The notes below the pieces were generated by a model that ran no database searches, was not told the origin of the DNA, and saw only the letters and a program-made list of their open reading frames with translations. From Christiangramia oceanisediminis (GTDB lineage: Bacteria > Bacteroidota > Bacteroidia > Flavobacteriales > Flavobacteriaceae), in NCBI RefSeq assembly GCF_022570735.2, contig NZ_JANCNS010000001.1, positions 992,001 through 1,056,000 on the forward strand: a stretch of DNA of 64,000 nucleotides. Direction: 5' to 3'. The position numbers were made by a program, and so were the translations under genes. Positions 6,964 to 18,616 of the stretch are shown here, in pieces (position 1 is the first letter of the stretch; every line of letters starts with the position of its first letter).

Positions 6964-8523
6964 TCAGTCTTCAAGCATTCCAGCTCTTTGAGCGTCTCTT
7001 GGCTCCGGCCAGGTCATTTGCTCGCCAGATCTCCTGCTTACAGGCAGGTTGATCTTTTCCCTGGAAGTCCTTTCCGGGTCTTCACTTGCCATATATGCAA
7101 GAATAGCCGTTAAGATCACGTTATTCCTAACATCATCAAAAACGATCTTATCATAAGTATCCCTGTTGGTATGCCAGGTATAGTTCCAGTAATCCCAGCT
7201 CAAAGAACTCAAATTGAATGCTGGTGCACCCGCAGCTACAAAAGAAGCATAATCTGATCCTCCTCTGCCCGGGGTTCCTGGAAATTCGGTTTCGATATGA
7301 GTGGTCACCGCTTCCGGCACCTCATACAACCATTCCCCCAGGTAATCATAGGCATGAAGGAATCCATTTCCGGAAATGTTGACAACTCTTCCTGTTCCGT
7401 TATCCTGGTTAAAAAGCACCTGCATATTTTCCACAATTTCGGGATGATCCTTTACAAAAGCCCTGGAACCGTTCAATCCCTGTTCCTCACTTCCCCAGTG
7501 ACCAACCATGATGGTTCTTTTTGGATTTGGATACATCTTCTTCAGTATTCTCAAGGCTTCCATCATTACAAGTGTTCCGGTACCATTATCGGTGGCACCC
7601 GTAGCGCCGTCCCAGCTGTCGAAATGCGCCGAAAGGATCACGTATTCCTCAGGTTTTTCGGTACCTTCGATCTTAGCAATGGTATTGAAAGTAGGCACCT
7701 CTCCAAGTTCTTTAGATTCTGCCACTACTTTTATAGTTGGTTTATCTCCATATTCAGCAAGGCGATAAAGCATTCCATAATCTTCCAGCGACACATCGAT
7801 GGTTGGGATCTTTTTGGTACTGGCTGAGAAAACCTTATTTACACCAAATCCGCGTGACCATCTTGAGGTAACGATCCCTGCAGCACCTGCTTTCTCCAGT
7901 GCCGCCGGCAAATCACGATAACCAAGACCTGTTTTTTCGAGACGTGCATCCCATTGTTTTTCAAGTGAATCGCGATCTTTTTTCATCTTTTCGAAAGATT
8001 CAGGAGTGGCCCACTCTTCCCAGTTATCATCTGGCCTCCCTGTTGGCTGTGGCATGGAGATCATCACGAATTTCCCTTTTACCTGCTGAAGCTTACTGGC
8101 AAAATCGGAAGAATCTGCCGCTTCAGGAATGATGATCACCTCGGCAGTAACTCCATTTTTACCGGTTGACGGACTCCAGGCAAGCTGCCTTGCTTCCAGG
8201 CTTTGAATTCGAGGTGAGATCATGTCTACATGAGTGATCCCTCTTTCCCAGCCTTTCCATTTTCCCCACTGCTCTTTTTCAGCGGTAATTCCCCAGTCCT
8301 GGTATTTCTTTACGGCCCAGTCATGAGCATTGTTCATTTGAGGTGTTCCTACCAGTCTTGGACCTACAACGTCCAGCAGTTCGTGGGCCAGTTTTTCAAG
8401 TTGAGAATTTTTTTCAGCCTCCTGAATAATATTCTCAATGGTTTCCTTTTTAGCATCCTGGGCCAGGCTCAGGGAAACATTCAGGAAAAGCAGCAATGCT
8501 GCTACCAATAAATTTTTGTTCAT
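6964..8523 (-). CDS. Exported M28 family zinc metallopeptidase with PA insert
   Basis: The 519-residue protein has a signal peptide (to about residue 21). A catalytic domain is split by a protease-associated-type segment (about 125-270). The zinc-site residues are visible: His300 (SAHFDSW), bridging Asp312 (GATDNGTG), Glu346-Glu347 (WGSEEQG), an Asp near 374 (NQDNG) or 424, and His451 (WHTNRDT). The family removes N-terminal amino acids or cleaves dipeptides, here probably in the periplasm or outside the cell. The length fits carboxypeptidase Q-like M28 proteins of Bacteroidota. It is divergent from the S9 peptidase gene at 8713, and both probably feed on extracellular protein. Confidence 0.93.
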   Translation of the reverse strand: MNKNLLVAALLLFLNVSLSLAQDAKKETIENIIQEAEKNSQLEKLAHELLDVVGPRLVGTPQMNNAHDWAVKKYQDWGITAEKEQWGKWKGWERGITHVDMISPRIQSLEARQLAWSPSTGKNGVTAEVIIIPEAADSSDFASKLQQVKGKFVMISMPQPTGRPDDNWEEWATPESFEKMKKDRDSLEKQWDARLEKTGLGYRDLPAALEKAGAAGIVTSRWSRGFGVNKVFSASTKKIPTIDVSLEDYGMLYRLAEYGDKPTIKVVAESKELGEVPTFNTIAKIEGTEKPEEYVILSAHFDSWDGATGATDNGTGTLVMMEALRILKKMYPNPKRTIMVGHWGSEEQGLNGSRAFVKDHPEIVENMQVLFNQDNGTGRVVNISGNGFLHAYDYLGEWLYEVPEAVTTHIETEFPGTPGRGGSDYASFVAAGAPAFNLSSLSWDYWNYTWHTNRDTYDKIVFDDVRNNVILTAILAYMASEDPERTSREKINLPVSRRSGEQMTWPEPRDAQRAGMLED

Positions 8524-8712
8524 AGTTAAGGTTTAATTTACGAATGGCCTAAGATAACTTTTTTAGTATTTAAAATAAAGATGAGGTTTGCTGGTAATTA
8601 CAAAGCCGTAAACATTCTGGAAAAGGATTTAAAAAAATTAAAAATTAGCTAACTTGGCGGTCGGCCAAAAAATTGGGCCTTTTTGAAATTAAATCTAAAA
8701 TCTATCCGTTAA

Positions 8713-11085
8713 ATGAGACCTAAATACGCCTACTTTAAAGTTATTTTTTTAGTGATCCCTTTTTTCCTTTCTGCCCAGCAATCTGACCTGAGCGTAGAAA
8801 AGATCATGAAAGACCCTGAATGGATGGGAACCTTCCCAAATTCGGTTAGATGGGGAATTCAAAGCGAAAATGTTTATTTTGAGTATAACCCGGAAGGGAA
8901 TCCTTCAGATTCACTCTATAAGATCAATGTCAAAAATCCAAAAGACATTCAAAAGGTTAGCCTGGCAGAAGGCCGGGAATTAATGCCACGTGGCGGTGAT
9001 TTTAACGAATCCCGCAGCAAGAAGGTGTATACCGACAATGGCGATCTTTTTGTTTACGATATGAAATCTGAAAAGAAACAGGAATTACTGGACCTGCCTT
9101 TCCGAATCGACGATCCCATGTTCCTGGCGAACGAAAACCAGGTTTCCTTCGAGGCCGATAACAATATTTTCCTGTACGACCTCAAAACGGGCAGCCTGAA
9201 GCAGATTACGAATATAGAATCGGGTTCTGAAAAGGATAAAGGAGAACGCAAATTATCTGAAAAAGATGAATGGATCCAAAACGAAAACCTTGAATTACTG
9301 GGGATCGTTAACCAAAGAAAAGAAGACAAGGAAAGTAGCATGGCTTATTTTGAATCGGTCAAGGAGAAAGAGGATTTCACGTTTTACCTGAAAGACAGGG
9401 AAGTTCGTGACCTCAACCTTTCCCCGAATGCCCGCTATGCCGGTTTTAGCCTGATCACCCGCGAACGCGGAAAAAGCACCAATGTCCCAAATTATGTTGA
9501 TGAAAGCGGATATACCGTGAACCTGCCAGCGAGAAGCAAGGTTGGAGACATGGAGTATACAGCCGAACTGGCGCTTTATGACCTTCAAAAAGATACGGTC
9601 TATATGATCTCCATGGATAACTTACCAGGCATCGATGACCTGCCAGATTACACCGAAGACTACCCGGATAAAGAATGGAAAAAGGAAGCACGTGAAGTGA
9701 TCCCTTCCGAAGTAAAATTCTCCCCAAATGGTGAAAAAGCAGTGGTAAACTTAAGGTCTACCGATAACAAGGATCGCTGGATCGCGAGTATCGACCTTCA
9801 GAACGGAAAAATTAAGTCGATCGAAAGACAACGGGATGAGGCCTGGCTGGCCGGTCCCGGAATTGGCTACACTTACTATGGCAACGAAACTCTTGGATGG
9901 CTGCCAGATAATGAACATATCTATTTCCAGAGCGAGGAAACAGGCTATTCCAATCTTTACCTGTTAAATGTGAATACCCGCAAAAAAACCAATCTTACTC
10001 CAGGGGATTATGAGGTGTTTGATCCGTTTCTTTCGAACGATAAAAAACACTGGTATTTTACATCTTCCATGGTTCACCCGGGAGAACGACATTTCTACAA
10101 AATGCCGGTAATGGGTGGAAACATGGAGCAGCTTACCAGCATGACCGGGAACAACGATGTTGATCTTTCGCCTGACGAAAAATATATGGCTATCACATAT
10201 TCTTATATGAATAAGCCTGAAGAGTTATTTCTGAAAAAGACCCGGGCCAATGCCGAAGCCATTCAGGTTACCAGCGGCCAGTCTGAAGAATTCATGGCCT
10301 ACGACTGGCGCGAGCCGGAACTGATACGTTTCGAAGCACAGGATGGCGCCATGGTACCTGCACGACTTTATCTTCCGGAAGCCGATGTAAAGAACGACGC
10401 CGCTGTGGTTTTTGTTCACGGTGCCGGTTATTTGCAGAATGCGCATAAATGGTGGTCGAACTACTTCAGGGAATATATGTTCCATAACCTTTTAACCGAT
10501 CTGGGATACACCGTTATCGACGTGGATTACCGCGGAAGTGCTGGCTACGGAAGGGACTGGAGAACCGGGATCTATCGCCATATGGGCGGAAAGGACCTTA
10601 GCGACCAGGTAGATGCGGTGAATTACCTCATCGAAAATCACGATGTAGATCCTGAAAAAGTTGGTATCTACGGTGGAAGTTATGGAGGTTTCATCACCCT
10701 GATGGCCATGTTCACCGAAGCGGACACCTTCAATGCCGGAGCGGCACTGAGATCGGTTACAGACTGGGCTCATTATAACCACGGTTATACCTCGAATATC
10801 CTCAACGAACCTTCCCAGGATCCTATCGCTTATCGAAGGTCTTCACCTATCTATTTCGCGGAAGGCCTGGAAGGAGATCTTTTGATCGCTCATGGGATGG
10901 TAGATACCAATGTTCATTTCCAGGATGTGGTGCGACTGGCCCAGCGACTAATCGAATTAGGCAAGGAAGACTGGGAAATGGCCGTTTACCCGGTAGAAAG
11001 CCATGGTTTTATTGAACCAAGCAGCTGGACCGATGAATACAGGCGAATCCTGGAATTGTTCAATGAAAGTTTACTTGGGAAATAA
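8713..11085 (+). CDS. Exported S9 family prolyl oligopeptidase/dipeptidyl peptidase
   Basis: The 790-residue protein has an N-terminal signal, a DPP IV-like beta-propeller (about 60-520) with WD-like strand repeats, and a C-terminal alpha/beta-hydrolase domain. The catalytic triad is Ser656 (GGSYGGF), Asp731 (HGMVDTNV) and His764 (ESHGF), which are the correct order and spacing for S9. An RGSAGYGRDWR segment before the Ser is typical of the family. It should release di- or oligopeptides in the periplasm. Its stop overlaps the start of the cysteine-desulfurase-like gene by one base (TAATG), so the two are translationally coupled. Confidence 0.93.
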   Translation: MRPKYAYFKVIFLVIPFFLSAQQSDLSVEKIMKDPEWMGTFPNSVRWGIQSENVYFEYNPEGNPSDSLYKINVKNPKDIQKVSLAEGRELMPRGGDFNESRSKKVYTDNGDLFVYDMKSEKKQELLDLPFRIDDPMFLANENQVSFEADNNIFLYDLKTGSLKQITNIESGSEKDKGERKLSEKDEWIQNENLELLGIVNQRKEDKESSMAYFESVKEKEDFTFYLKDREVRDLNLSPNARYAGFSLITRERGKSTNVPNYVDESGYTVNLPARSKVGDMEYTAELALYDLQKDTVYMISMDNLPGIDDLPDYTEDYPDKEWKKEAREVIPSEVKFSPNGEKAVVNLRSTDNKDRWIASIDLQNGKIKSIERQRDEAWLAGPGIGYTYYGNETLGWLPDNEHIYFQSEETGYSNLYLLNVNTRKKTNLTPGDYEVFDPFLSNDKKHWYFTSSMVHPGERHFYKMPVMGGNMEQLTSMTGNNDVDLSPDEKYMAITYSYMNKPEELFLKKTRANAEAIQVTSGQSEEFMAYDWREPELIRFEAQDGAMVPARLYLPEADVKNDAAVVFVHGAGYLQNAHKWWSNYFREYMFHNLLTDLGYTVIDVDYRGSAGYGRDWRTGIYRHMGGKDLSDQVDAVNYLIENHDVDPEKVGIYGGSYGGFITLMAMFTEADTFNAGAALRSVTDWAHYNHGYTSNILNEPSQDPIAYRRSSPIYFAEGLEGDLLIAHGMVDTNVHFQDVVRLAQRLIELGKEDWEMAVYPVESHGFIEPSSWTDEYRRILELFNESLLGK

Positions 11086-12308
11086 TGGATATAGAATTCG
11101 TTAGAAAACAATTCCCGGCGCTTCAGAAGGATTTTACCTTTATGGATAATGCCGGTGGATCACAGGTTCTTGGTAACGTGATAGACCGAATCAGCGCCTA
11201 TATGGTGCATTATAATGTGCAATTAGGAGCCAGCTACAAGATATCTGCTGAAGCCGGGGAAAAAATACAGTACGCGACCTCAAAGATCGCAGAATTCATC
11301 AATGCCAGGGAAAGCAGGGAAGTGGTGATTGGCCCTTCAACCACCATGCTTTTGCGCATCCTGAGTCTAAGCATCAGTAAGAACTGGGAAGCTGGTGACG
11401 AAGTGATCGTTACCAATACCGATCATGAGGCGAATGTATCTCCCTGGACAGATCTTCAGGAAAAAGGCATTACAGTGCACATCTGGAAAGTCAATCCGGA
11501 AACACTCCAGCTTGAGATCGATGATCTGAAAAAATTGATGAATTCAAGAACCAAACTGGTAGCCGTAACTCATACTTCCAATGTGCTGGGGAGCATCAAC
11601 CCGCTCAGGGATATCGCTAAAGCGGTTCATGAGGCTGGCGCCCTGATCTGTGCCGATGGGGTAGCCTATGCACCGCATCGAAAAGTAAATGTCCAGGAAC
11701 TGGATGTAGATTTCTATACTTTCAGCTGGTATAAGACCTACGGCCCGCACCTGGCCATGATGTATGGAAAGTATGAACACCTGCTGGAACTCGAGAGCTT
11801 AAACCATTATTTTATCGGGAAGGAAGACATTCCTTATAAATTACAACCCGGAAATCTCAATTTCGAACTTACTTACAGCACCCTGGGTATTTTTGAATAT
11901 TATGAGGATCTATACAGGCAGCATTTCAGCGAAAAGGAAAAAGATCGCGGAAGCAGAATGCAAAAGGTCTTTGATCTTATCGCTTCTCAAGAGGAAAAAC
12001 TGGCCACGCTTCTGTTGAACTACCTGAATGAAATCCCGGAGATCAGGATCATTGGCGAAACCAATCCACATTCTTCCAAACGCGTACCAACCATTTCTTT
12101 CGTTCACTCAAAACTGAAAAGCAATGATATCGTTGAACGGGTGGACCCGCACAGGATAGGCATTCGTTTTGGCGATTTTTATGCAAAAAAGTTGATCCAG
12201 GACCTGGAGCTTCAGGAAAAAAATGGCGTGGTAAGAGTTAGCCTGGTTCACTATAATACCAAAGAAGAGGTGAACAGACTAATCAAGGTATTCCGGTCTA
12301 TATTCTAA
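11085..12308 (+). CDS. Cysteine desulfurase-like class V aminotransferase
   Basis: The 407-residue protein is a PLP-dependent fold type I enzyme. The PLP lysine is Lys217 in SWYKTYGPH, with the cofactor-binding His in TNTDHEANVSPW and CADGVAYAPH upstream. The overall pattern is that of the cysteine-desulfurase-like family (TIGR01976-type), which is distinct from IscS and SufS. The substrate is not established; a selenocysteine-lyase or desulfurase activity is inferred by homology only. It is coupled to the S9 peptidase gene by a 1-base overlap and ends 4 bases inside the convergent outer-membrane protein gene. Confidence 0.85.
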   Translation: MDIEFVRKQFPALQKDFTFMDNAGGSQVLGNVIDRISAYMVHYNVQLGASYKISAEAGEKIQYATSKIAEFINARESREVVIGPSTTMLLRILSLSISKNWEAGDEVIVTNTDHEANVSPWTDLQEKGITVHIWKVNPETLQLEIDDLKKLMNSRTKLVAVTHTSNVLGSINPLRDIAKAVHEAGALICADGVAYAPHRKVNVQELDVDFYTFSWYKTYGPHLAMMYGKYEHLLELESLNHYFIGKEDIPYKLQPGNLNFELTYSTLGIFEYYEDLYRQHFSEKEKDRGSRMQKVFDLIASQEEKLATLLLNYLNEIPEIRIIGETNPHSSKRVPTISFVHSKLKSNDIVERVDPHRIGIRFGDFYAKKLIQDLELQEKNGVVRVSLVHYNTKEEVNRLIKVFRSIF

Positions 12309-12910
12309 CGGTAACCTCCAAAAACGCGGTTAAGCGGAACTTTTAGCGAAAGGTAGAAGGCATTTCGCCTCACCCGGTCATCAACTACCGGAAGCAGTTC
12401 TGCCAGGCCTCCAACTTCGGCTGTGAACTGGTTTCTTATTCGGTAAGAGATCCCAAGCTTCACCGGCACGGTGATCACGTGTATATCCTTTTCCTGCACC
12501 CTTGAGCCGTAATCTGGGATTTCCTGTATAAAGGCCACTCCAATTCCGCCTGTGAAATAGAAATCCCGAATTCTGCGGAAGGGATCATAATTGAAATAAG
12601 GCATTAGGGTGAGTGAATTATAATGATCGTCTTCATTAAGAAGAGGCGAAGAAAACCGGTCATAATAGAATTCTAGACCGAACGCCATTTTGGGCTTCAG
12701 GTAATAAGCTCCGTAAACTCCCAGTGCATAATTGCCTTCGTAACCGGAATTTGAAAAGCCTTCCGAATTATTAAAAACCTCGTTATTCACATACAGCGAG
12801 GTCATTTGAAAATTCAGTAAAGGACCAACTTCAAATTCAGAACCATATTGCTGGGACCAGCTTTCAGCGGAGAGGATCAGTACAAGAAGAAAGAAGAGTT
12901 TCCTTGCCAT
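12305..12910 (-). CDS. Outer-membrane beta-barrel protein
   Basis: The 201-residue protein has a signal peptide (cleavage after about residue 19, SWSQQ). Alternating strands follow, such as YALGVYGAYYLKPKMAFG and FYFTGGIGVAFIQE, as in eight-stranded outer-membrane barrels (OmpA/OmpX-like, outer membrane protein beta-barrel domain). It ends in the weakly aromatic tail RVFGGYR. Its stop overlaps that of the convergent PLP-enzyme gene by 4 bases. Function is unknown. Confidence 0.75.
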   Translation of the reverse strand: MARKLFFLLVLILSAESWSQQYGSEFEVGPLLNFQMTSLYVNNEVFNNSEGFSNSGYEGNYALGVYGAYYLKPKMAFGLEFYYDRFSSPLLNEDDHYNSLTLMPYFNYDPFRRIRDFYFTGGIGVAFIQEIPDYGSRVQEKDIHVITVPVKLGISYRIRNQFTAEVGGLAELLPVVDDRVRRNAFYLSLKVPLNRVFGGYR

Positions 12911-12976
12911 AGACCGGGTTAGGTATCTGGGAATTAGAATGATTTTCGGGGAATAAACTTACTCAATAAACCTGAA

Positions 12977-13001
12977 CCTGCCAAGCCAAAAGCCTGGCAG
13001 G
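12977..13001 (-). terminator. Terminator hairpin after GH97
   Basis: CCTGCCAAGC (12977-12986) pairs with GCCTGGCAGG (12992-13001) with one mismatch, 15 bases past the GH97 stop. The T-rich tail is weak, so confidence is moderate. Confidence 0.5.
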
Positions 13002-13016
13002 CAGGTTAAAAGCAGT

Positions 13017-15161
<2,145 letters not shown>

Positions 15162-15215
15162 CTAATTAGGGTATTTTTCAATGAATTTTCAAAAATACGG
15201 CTATTTAAGGGTATA

Positions 15216-15243
15216 AAAAAAGGCTATTCCCGCGGAAAAGCCC
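15216..15243 (-). terminator. Terminator after the Cys/Met-metabolism PLP enzyme
   Basis: On the minus strand GGCT-TTTCC-GCG-GGAAT-AGCC (15222-15242) forms an interrupted stem followed by a run of seven T. It lies 24 bases past the stop codon of the gene at 15267. Confidence 0.75.
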
Positions 15244-15266
15244 TTCTTTCTCCAAATTTTGAAAAA

Positions 15267-16409
15267 TTAGCCGATGGCCTGTTTAAGATCGTTGATTAGA
15301 TCTTCTTCATCTTCAACACCTACGCTAAGCCTGATGAGTGAATCCACCACGCCCACCTTTTCTCTTTCTTCCTTGGGAATGGAAGCATGGGTCATGCTCG
15401 CCGGGTGCCCTGCTAAAGATTCCACCCCTCCTAATGATTCGGCCAGGGTGAAAACTTTTAGGTTTTCAACAATTCGGATCGCGCTTTCCAGGCTGTTCTC
15501 TTTGGTTGAAAAAGAGATCATCCCGCCGAAGCCTTTCATTTGTCTTTTTGCGATATCATGATTTGGATGATCTTCGAATCCCGGCCAGTAAACTTTATCG
15601 ATCTTAGGGTTGGACCTAAGATAATGAGCCACCGCTGCCCCATTCTCACAATGCCTTTGCATTCTCAGGTGAAGGGTTTTGATCCCTCTAAGTACCAGGA
15701 AACTATCCTGCGGCCCACAAATGGCCCCGCTCGCCTTCTGAATAAAATATAGTTTATCTGCCAGTTCCCGGTCATTCACCACCAGGCCACCAACAACGAC
15801 ATCGCTGTGACCACCCAGGTATTTAGTGGCACTGTGCATGATGATATCGGCACCAAGCTCTAAAGGCCGCTGAAGATAAGGAGTGGCAAAGGTATTATCT
15901 ACTGCCAGCAAAAGGTCGTGCTTTTTTGCAATCCTGGAAACCGCCTCGATATCGATAATATTCATCATGGGATTACTGGGAGTTTCCACCCAAATGAGCT
16001 TTGTATTCTTATTTACATATTTTTCAATTCCTGATGGCTCCTGCATCCCTATGAAATGAAACTTTATACCAAGCCCTTCGAAGATCTGTGTAAAAAGGCG
16101 GTAAGAGCCGCCATAAAGATCATTGGTTGAAATGATCTCGTCGCCGGGTTTGAACAGTTTCAAAACTGCATCTATGGCTGCGAGACCCGATCCAAAAGTC
16201 ATTCCGAATTTGCCATTTTCAAGGCTGGCCATGGCCCTTTCAAGTGCCGCCCTTGTTGGGTTTCCGCTTCTGGAGTATTCGAATCCCTTATGACCACCCG
16301 GGGTACTTTGAGAATAGGTGCTGGTCTGGTAAATGGGCGGCATGACCGAATTGTAAGCAGGGTCTGTATTTTCCTGCCCCCCGTGAATGGTTTTTGTATT
16401 GAATTTCAT
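15267..16409 (-). CDS. Cystathionine gamma-synthase/lyase family PLP enzyme
   Basis: From the ATG at 16409 the product is 380 residues, starting MKFNTKTIHGGQ as usual for the family. An ATG at 16454 would add 15 residues of no known homology. The protein belongs to the Cys/Met-metabolism PLP family. The PLP lysine is Lys196 in HSATKYLGGHSD, the cofactor Asp is in AVDNTFATPYLQRP, and the phosphate-binding stretch is MTFGSGLAAI. It converts O-acylhomoserine plus cysteine to cystathionine, or cleaves cystathionine; sequence alone does not separate MetB from a gamma-lyase. The gene is monocistronic with its own terminator. Confidence 0.9.
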   Translation of the reverse strand: MKFNTKTIHGGQENTDPAYNSVMPPIYQTSTYSQSTPGGHKGFEYSRSGNPTRAALERAMASLENGKFGMTFGSGLAAIDAVLKLFKPGDEIISTNDLYGGSYRLFTQIFEGLGIKFHFIGMQEPSGIEKYVNKNTKLIWVETPSNPMMNIIDIEAVSRIAKKHDLLLAVDNTFATPYLQRPLELGADIIMHSATKYLGGHSDVVVGGLVVNDRELADKLYFIQKASGAICGPQDSFLVLRGIKTLHLRMQRHCENGAAVAHYLRSNPKIDKVYWPGFEDHPNHDIAKRQMKGFGGMISFSTKENSLESAIRIVENLKVFTLAESLGGVESLAGHPASMTHASIPKEEREKVGVVDSLIRLSVGVEDEEDLINDLKQAIG

Positions 16410-16502
16410 CTTCAGAAAATTTTGAACAACAAATGTATTGAGCCCATTGGGCATTCACAAAAATAGACTTTACCTTTATATGGTTTTTAATATATAATTG
16501 CT

Positions 16503-17300
16503 TTGAAAAAATTTGGTATCCTGCTGGGGCTGGTTTCTCTTTTTATAGCCTGTGCAGATGACCCTAAGGAAAAAGATCAAAAAGAGCCGGATGAATCCCT
16601 TCAATTCACTTCTAAAAATATTGAAAAAAGCCTGGAAAACTGTTTGCCTGAAGATGGGGAATGCACCTTTATAAGTCTTAATTTTCCCTTAGCCGAAGGC
16701 ACCGGTTTCCCTTCGGTTCGCATTAACCGGCAAATCGTCCAGTTTTTGAATAATACTATAGATTACCAGGAGGATGGTGGTATCCTGTCTCCAGATGAGC
16801 TGGCCGATAATTTTATCGCAAATTACAGGGAAACAGCTCAGGAGTTTCCCGAATATGAACTACCCTGGGAGGCCACTATCCTTGGGAAAGTGGTTTACTG
16901 GGATGATGAAATCATATCGCTTCGGTTTAAAACCAATATGTTCACTGGTGGTGCTCATGGATACGAAAGCACCAATTTTCTGAATTTTGATCCCGAATCG
17001 GGAAACAGCCTGAAAACCGAAGATCTTTTTACTGCTGAATTCATTGATTTTGTAGAACAGGATTTCAGAAAAAAGAATAAAATCCCGGAAAATTCAAATA
17101 TCAACAGCACGGGAATGTTCTTTGAAAATGACAGTTTTCACCTGCCGCAGAATATTGGCATTACGCAAGATCAGGTTATATTACATTATAATGCCTACGA
17201 GATTGCCCCCTATTCCTCAGGGAATTTTACGCTTATCTATCCCCACAAGGAGCTTGAAAAATATCTGAAACTTGATTTCAAAAAAGAACCAGAATTGTAA
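16503..17300 (+). CDS. DUF3298/DUF4163 domain lipoprotein, TTG start
   Basis: The 265-residue product begins at a TTG at 16503; no ATG is available in frame before the signal sequence, and this start gives a clean lipobox (LFIAC, Cys17). The region about 35-130 matches DUF4163 (PdaC-like), and 140-260 matches DUF3298, with the typical TGGAHGYESTNFLNFD and SGNFTLIYPHKEL segments. Similar domains occur in anti-sigma factor RsiV and in deacetylase PdaC. RsiV-like proteins sense lysozyme, but a lone lipoprotein copy has no proven role. It is preceded by a divergent PLP-enzyme gene. Confidence 0.8.
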   Translation: MKKFGILLGLVSLFIACADDPKEKDQKEPDESLQFTSKNIEKSLENCLPEDGECTFISLNFPLAEGTGFPSVRINRQIVQFLNNTIDYQEDGGILSPDELADNFIANYRETAQEFPEYELPWEATILGKVVYWDDEIISLRFKTNMFTGGAHGYESTNFLNFDPESGNSLKTEDLFTAEFIDFVEQDFRKKNKIPENSNINSTGMFFENDSFHLPQNIGITQDQVILHYNAYEIAPYSSGNFTLIYPHKELEKYLKLDFKKEPEL

Positions 17301-17370
17301 AGCTTTTCCAAAATTCACGAAGTGATTCTTTTAAAAGTCCGTTCTTTGTAGTAATTCAAAGATCTTGGTT

Positions 17371-17724
17371 ATGAAGAAAATTTATTACCTCTCCACCTGT
17401 GACACCTGTAAAAGAATTTTAAAGGAAATCGATGTCCCGTCATCCTTCAGACTTCAGGATATCAAGAACGAAGAGATCACTGAAGAGCAACTGGAGGAAA
17501 TGAAGAAGCTATCTGGTAGTTATGAAGATCTATTCAATAAAAGAGCCCGGCTTTACAAGGAAAGAGAGCTGAAGAACCAGGATCTTTTAGAGGAAAATTT
17601 CAAGGCGTTGATCCTGGAACATTACACTTTCCTCAAAAGACCCGTGATCATTAACGGGGACGAAATTTTTATTGGAAACTCAAAAAAGACGGTAGAAGCG
17701 GCCAAAGCCTCCATTCATGACTAA
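17371..17724 (+). CDS. ArsC/Spx family thioredoxin-fold protein
   Basis: From the ATG at 17371 the product is 117 residues; a TTG two codons upstream is less likely. The fold matches the ArsC/YffB/Spx family. The N-terminal strand is followed by STCDTCKRIL, giving a CxxC active site near residues 10-13. LQDIKNEEITEEQL, an NKRARLYKER loop and FLKRPVIINGDE follow, as in this family. True arsenate reductases use one Cys and an Arg triad; the CxxC suggests a redox role or a divergent reductase. Its last 8 bases overlap the EamA gene, implying a two-gene operon. Confidence 0.8.
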   Translation: MKKIYYLSTCDTCKRILKEIDVPSSFRLQDIKNEEITEEQLEEMKKLSGSYEDLFNKRARLYKERELKNQDLLEENFKALILEHYTFLKRPVIINGDEIFIGNSKKTVEAAKASIHD

Positions 17725-18616
17725 CCAGCGATTACTCGCGTTGCTTGCTGCTTTTGGTGCCAGCGCGATCTATGGTATAAATCATACCCTGGCCAAGGGT
17801 TTGATGCCAACTTATATTGAACCTTTCGGATTCATTTTTCTCAGGGTAACCGGAGCAGCCATCCTTTTCTGGATACTCAGCCTGTTCGCACCCAAGGAGA
17901 AAATAGCCACATCAGACTGGCCACGGATCCTCGGGTGCGCCGTCTTTGGGATGGTGATCAATATGCTCTTCTTCTTTAAAGGACTCAGTCTTTCAACGCC
18001 TATTAACAGTTCGGTTATCATCACCCTATCCCCGGTAATGGTACTTATACTGGCCTCATTTCTAATTGGCGAAAGGATAACCTGGCTTAAAAGCCTTGGA
18101 ATTGCGGTTGGAATGGCAGGCGCCCTGGTGCTTGTTTTGTTCAGCAGTGAAGAGAGTTTCAATGCGCCAAATATTCCTTTAGGAAATGTTTTATTCATCG
18201 TTAATGCATTTTCCTACGGACTTTACCTCATCCTGGTCAAGCCGTTAACGGCAAAATACAGTTCGATCACCCTGATGAAATGGCTCTTCTTTATTGCTAT
18301 TTTCATCAATTTCCCGGTCACAATCGGTGAATTCATGGATGTAGAATGGGGCAGTTTACCCTTCGAGGCGATCTGGCGAATGGCCTATGTAGTGGTAGGT
18401 ACGACCTTTATGACCTATTTACTGAATATCTATGCATTAAAACAACTTTCGGCTTCGACCATCAGCGCTTTTATCTATTTACAGCCGTTGATCGCCATCG
18501 TATTCGCGATCTCGGTTGGTGCAGACAAATTAACGCCCGTAAAAGCGATCGCTGCTTTACTGGTTTTCGCTGGTGTTTATATGGTTAGTATGAGGAAGAC
18601 TAAAGTTAAAGCTTAA
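17717..18616 (+). CDS. EamA/DMT superfamily transporter
   Basis: The 299-residue protein has ten hydrophobic helices arranged as two EamA repeats (about 8-140 and 155-293). The second repeat carries the usual GTTFMTYLLNIYALK and ASTISAFIYLQPLIAIV motifs. This inner-membrane family exports or exchanges metabolites such as amino acids and purines; the substrate cannot be read from sequence. It overlaps the ArsC-like gene by 8 bases and its stop overlaps the convergent lipoprotein gene by 4 bases. Confidence 0.9.
   Translation: MTNQRLLALLAAFGASAIYGINHTLAKGLMPTYIEPFGFIFLRVTGAAILFWILSLFAPKEKIATSDWPRILGCAVFGMVINMLFFFKGLSLSTPINSSVIITLSPVMVLILASFLIGERITWLKSLGIAVGMAGALVLVLFSSEESFNAPNIPLGNVLFIVNAFSYGLYLILVKPLTAKYSSITLMKWLFFIAIFINFPVTIGEFMDVEWGSLPFEAIWRMAYVVVGTTFMTYLLNIYALKQLSASTISAFIYLQPLIAIVFAISVGADKLTPVKAIAALLVFAGVYMVSMRKTKVKA

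Noticed and set aside
8654-8668. TTGGC-n5-GCCAA inverted repeat upstream of the S9 peptidase gene
   Set aside because: Only five bases per arm and no neighbouring regulator; indistinguishable from chance.
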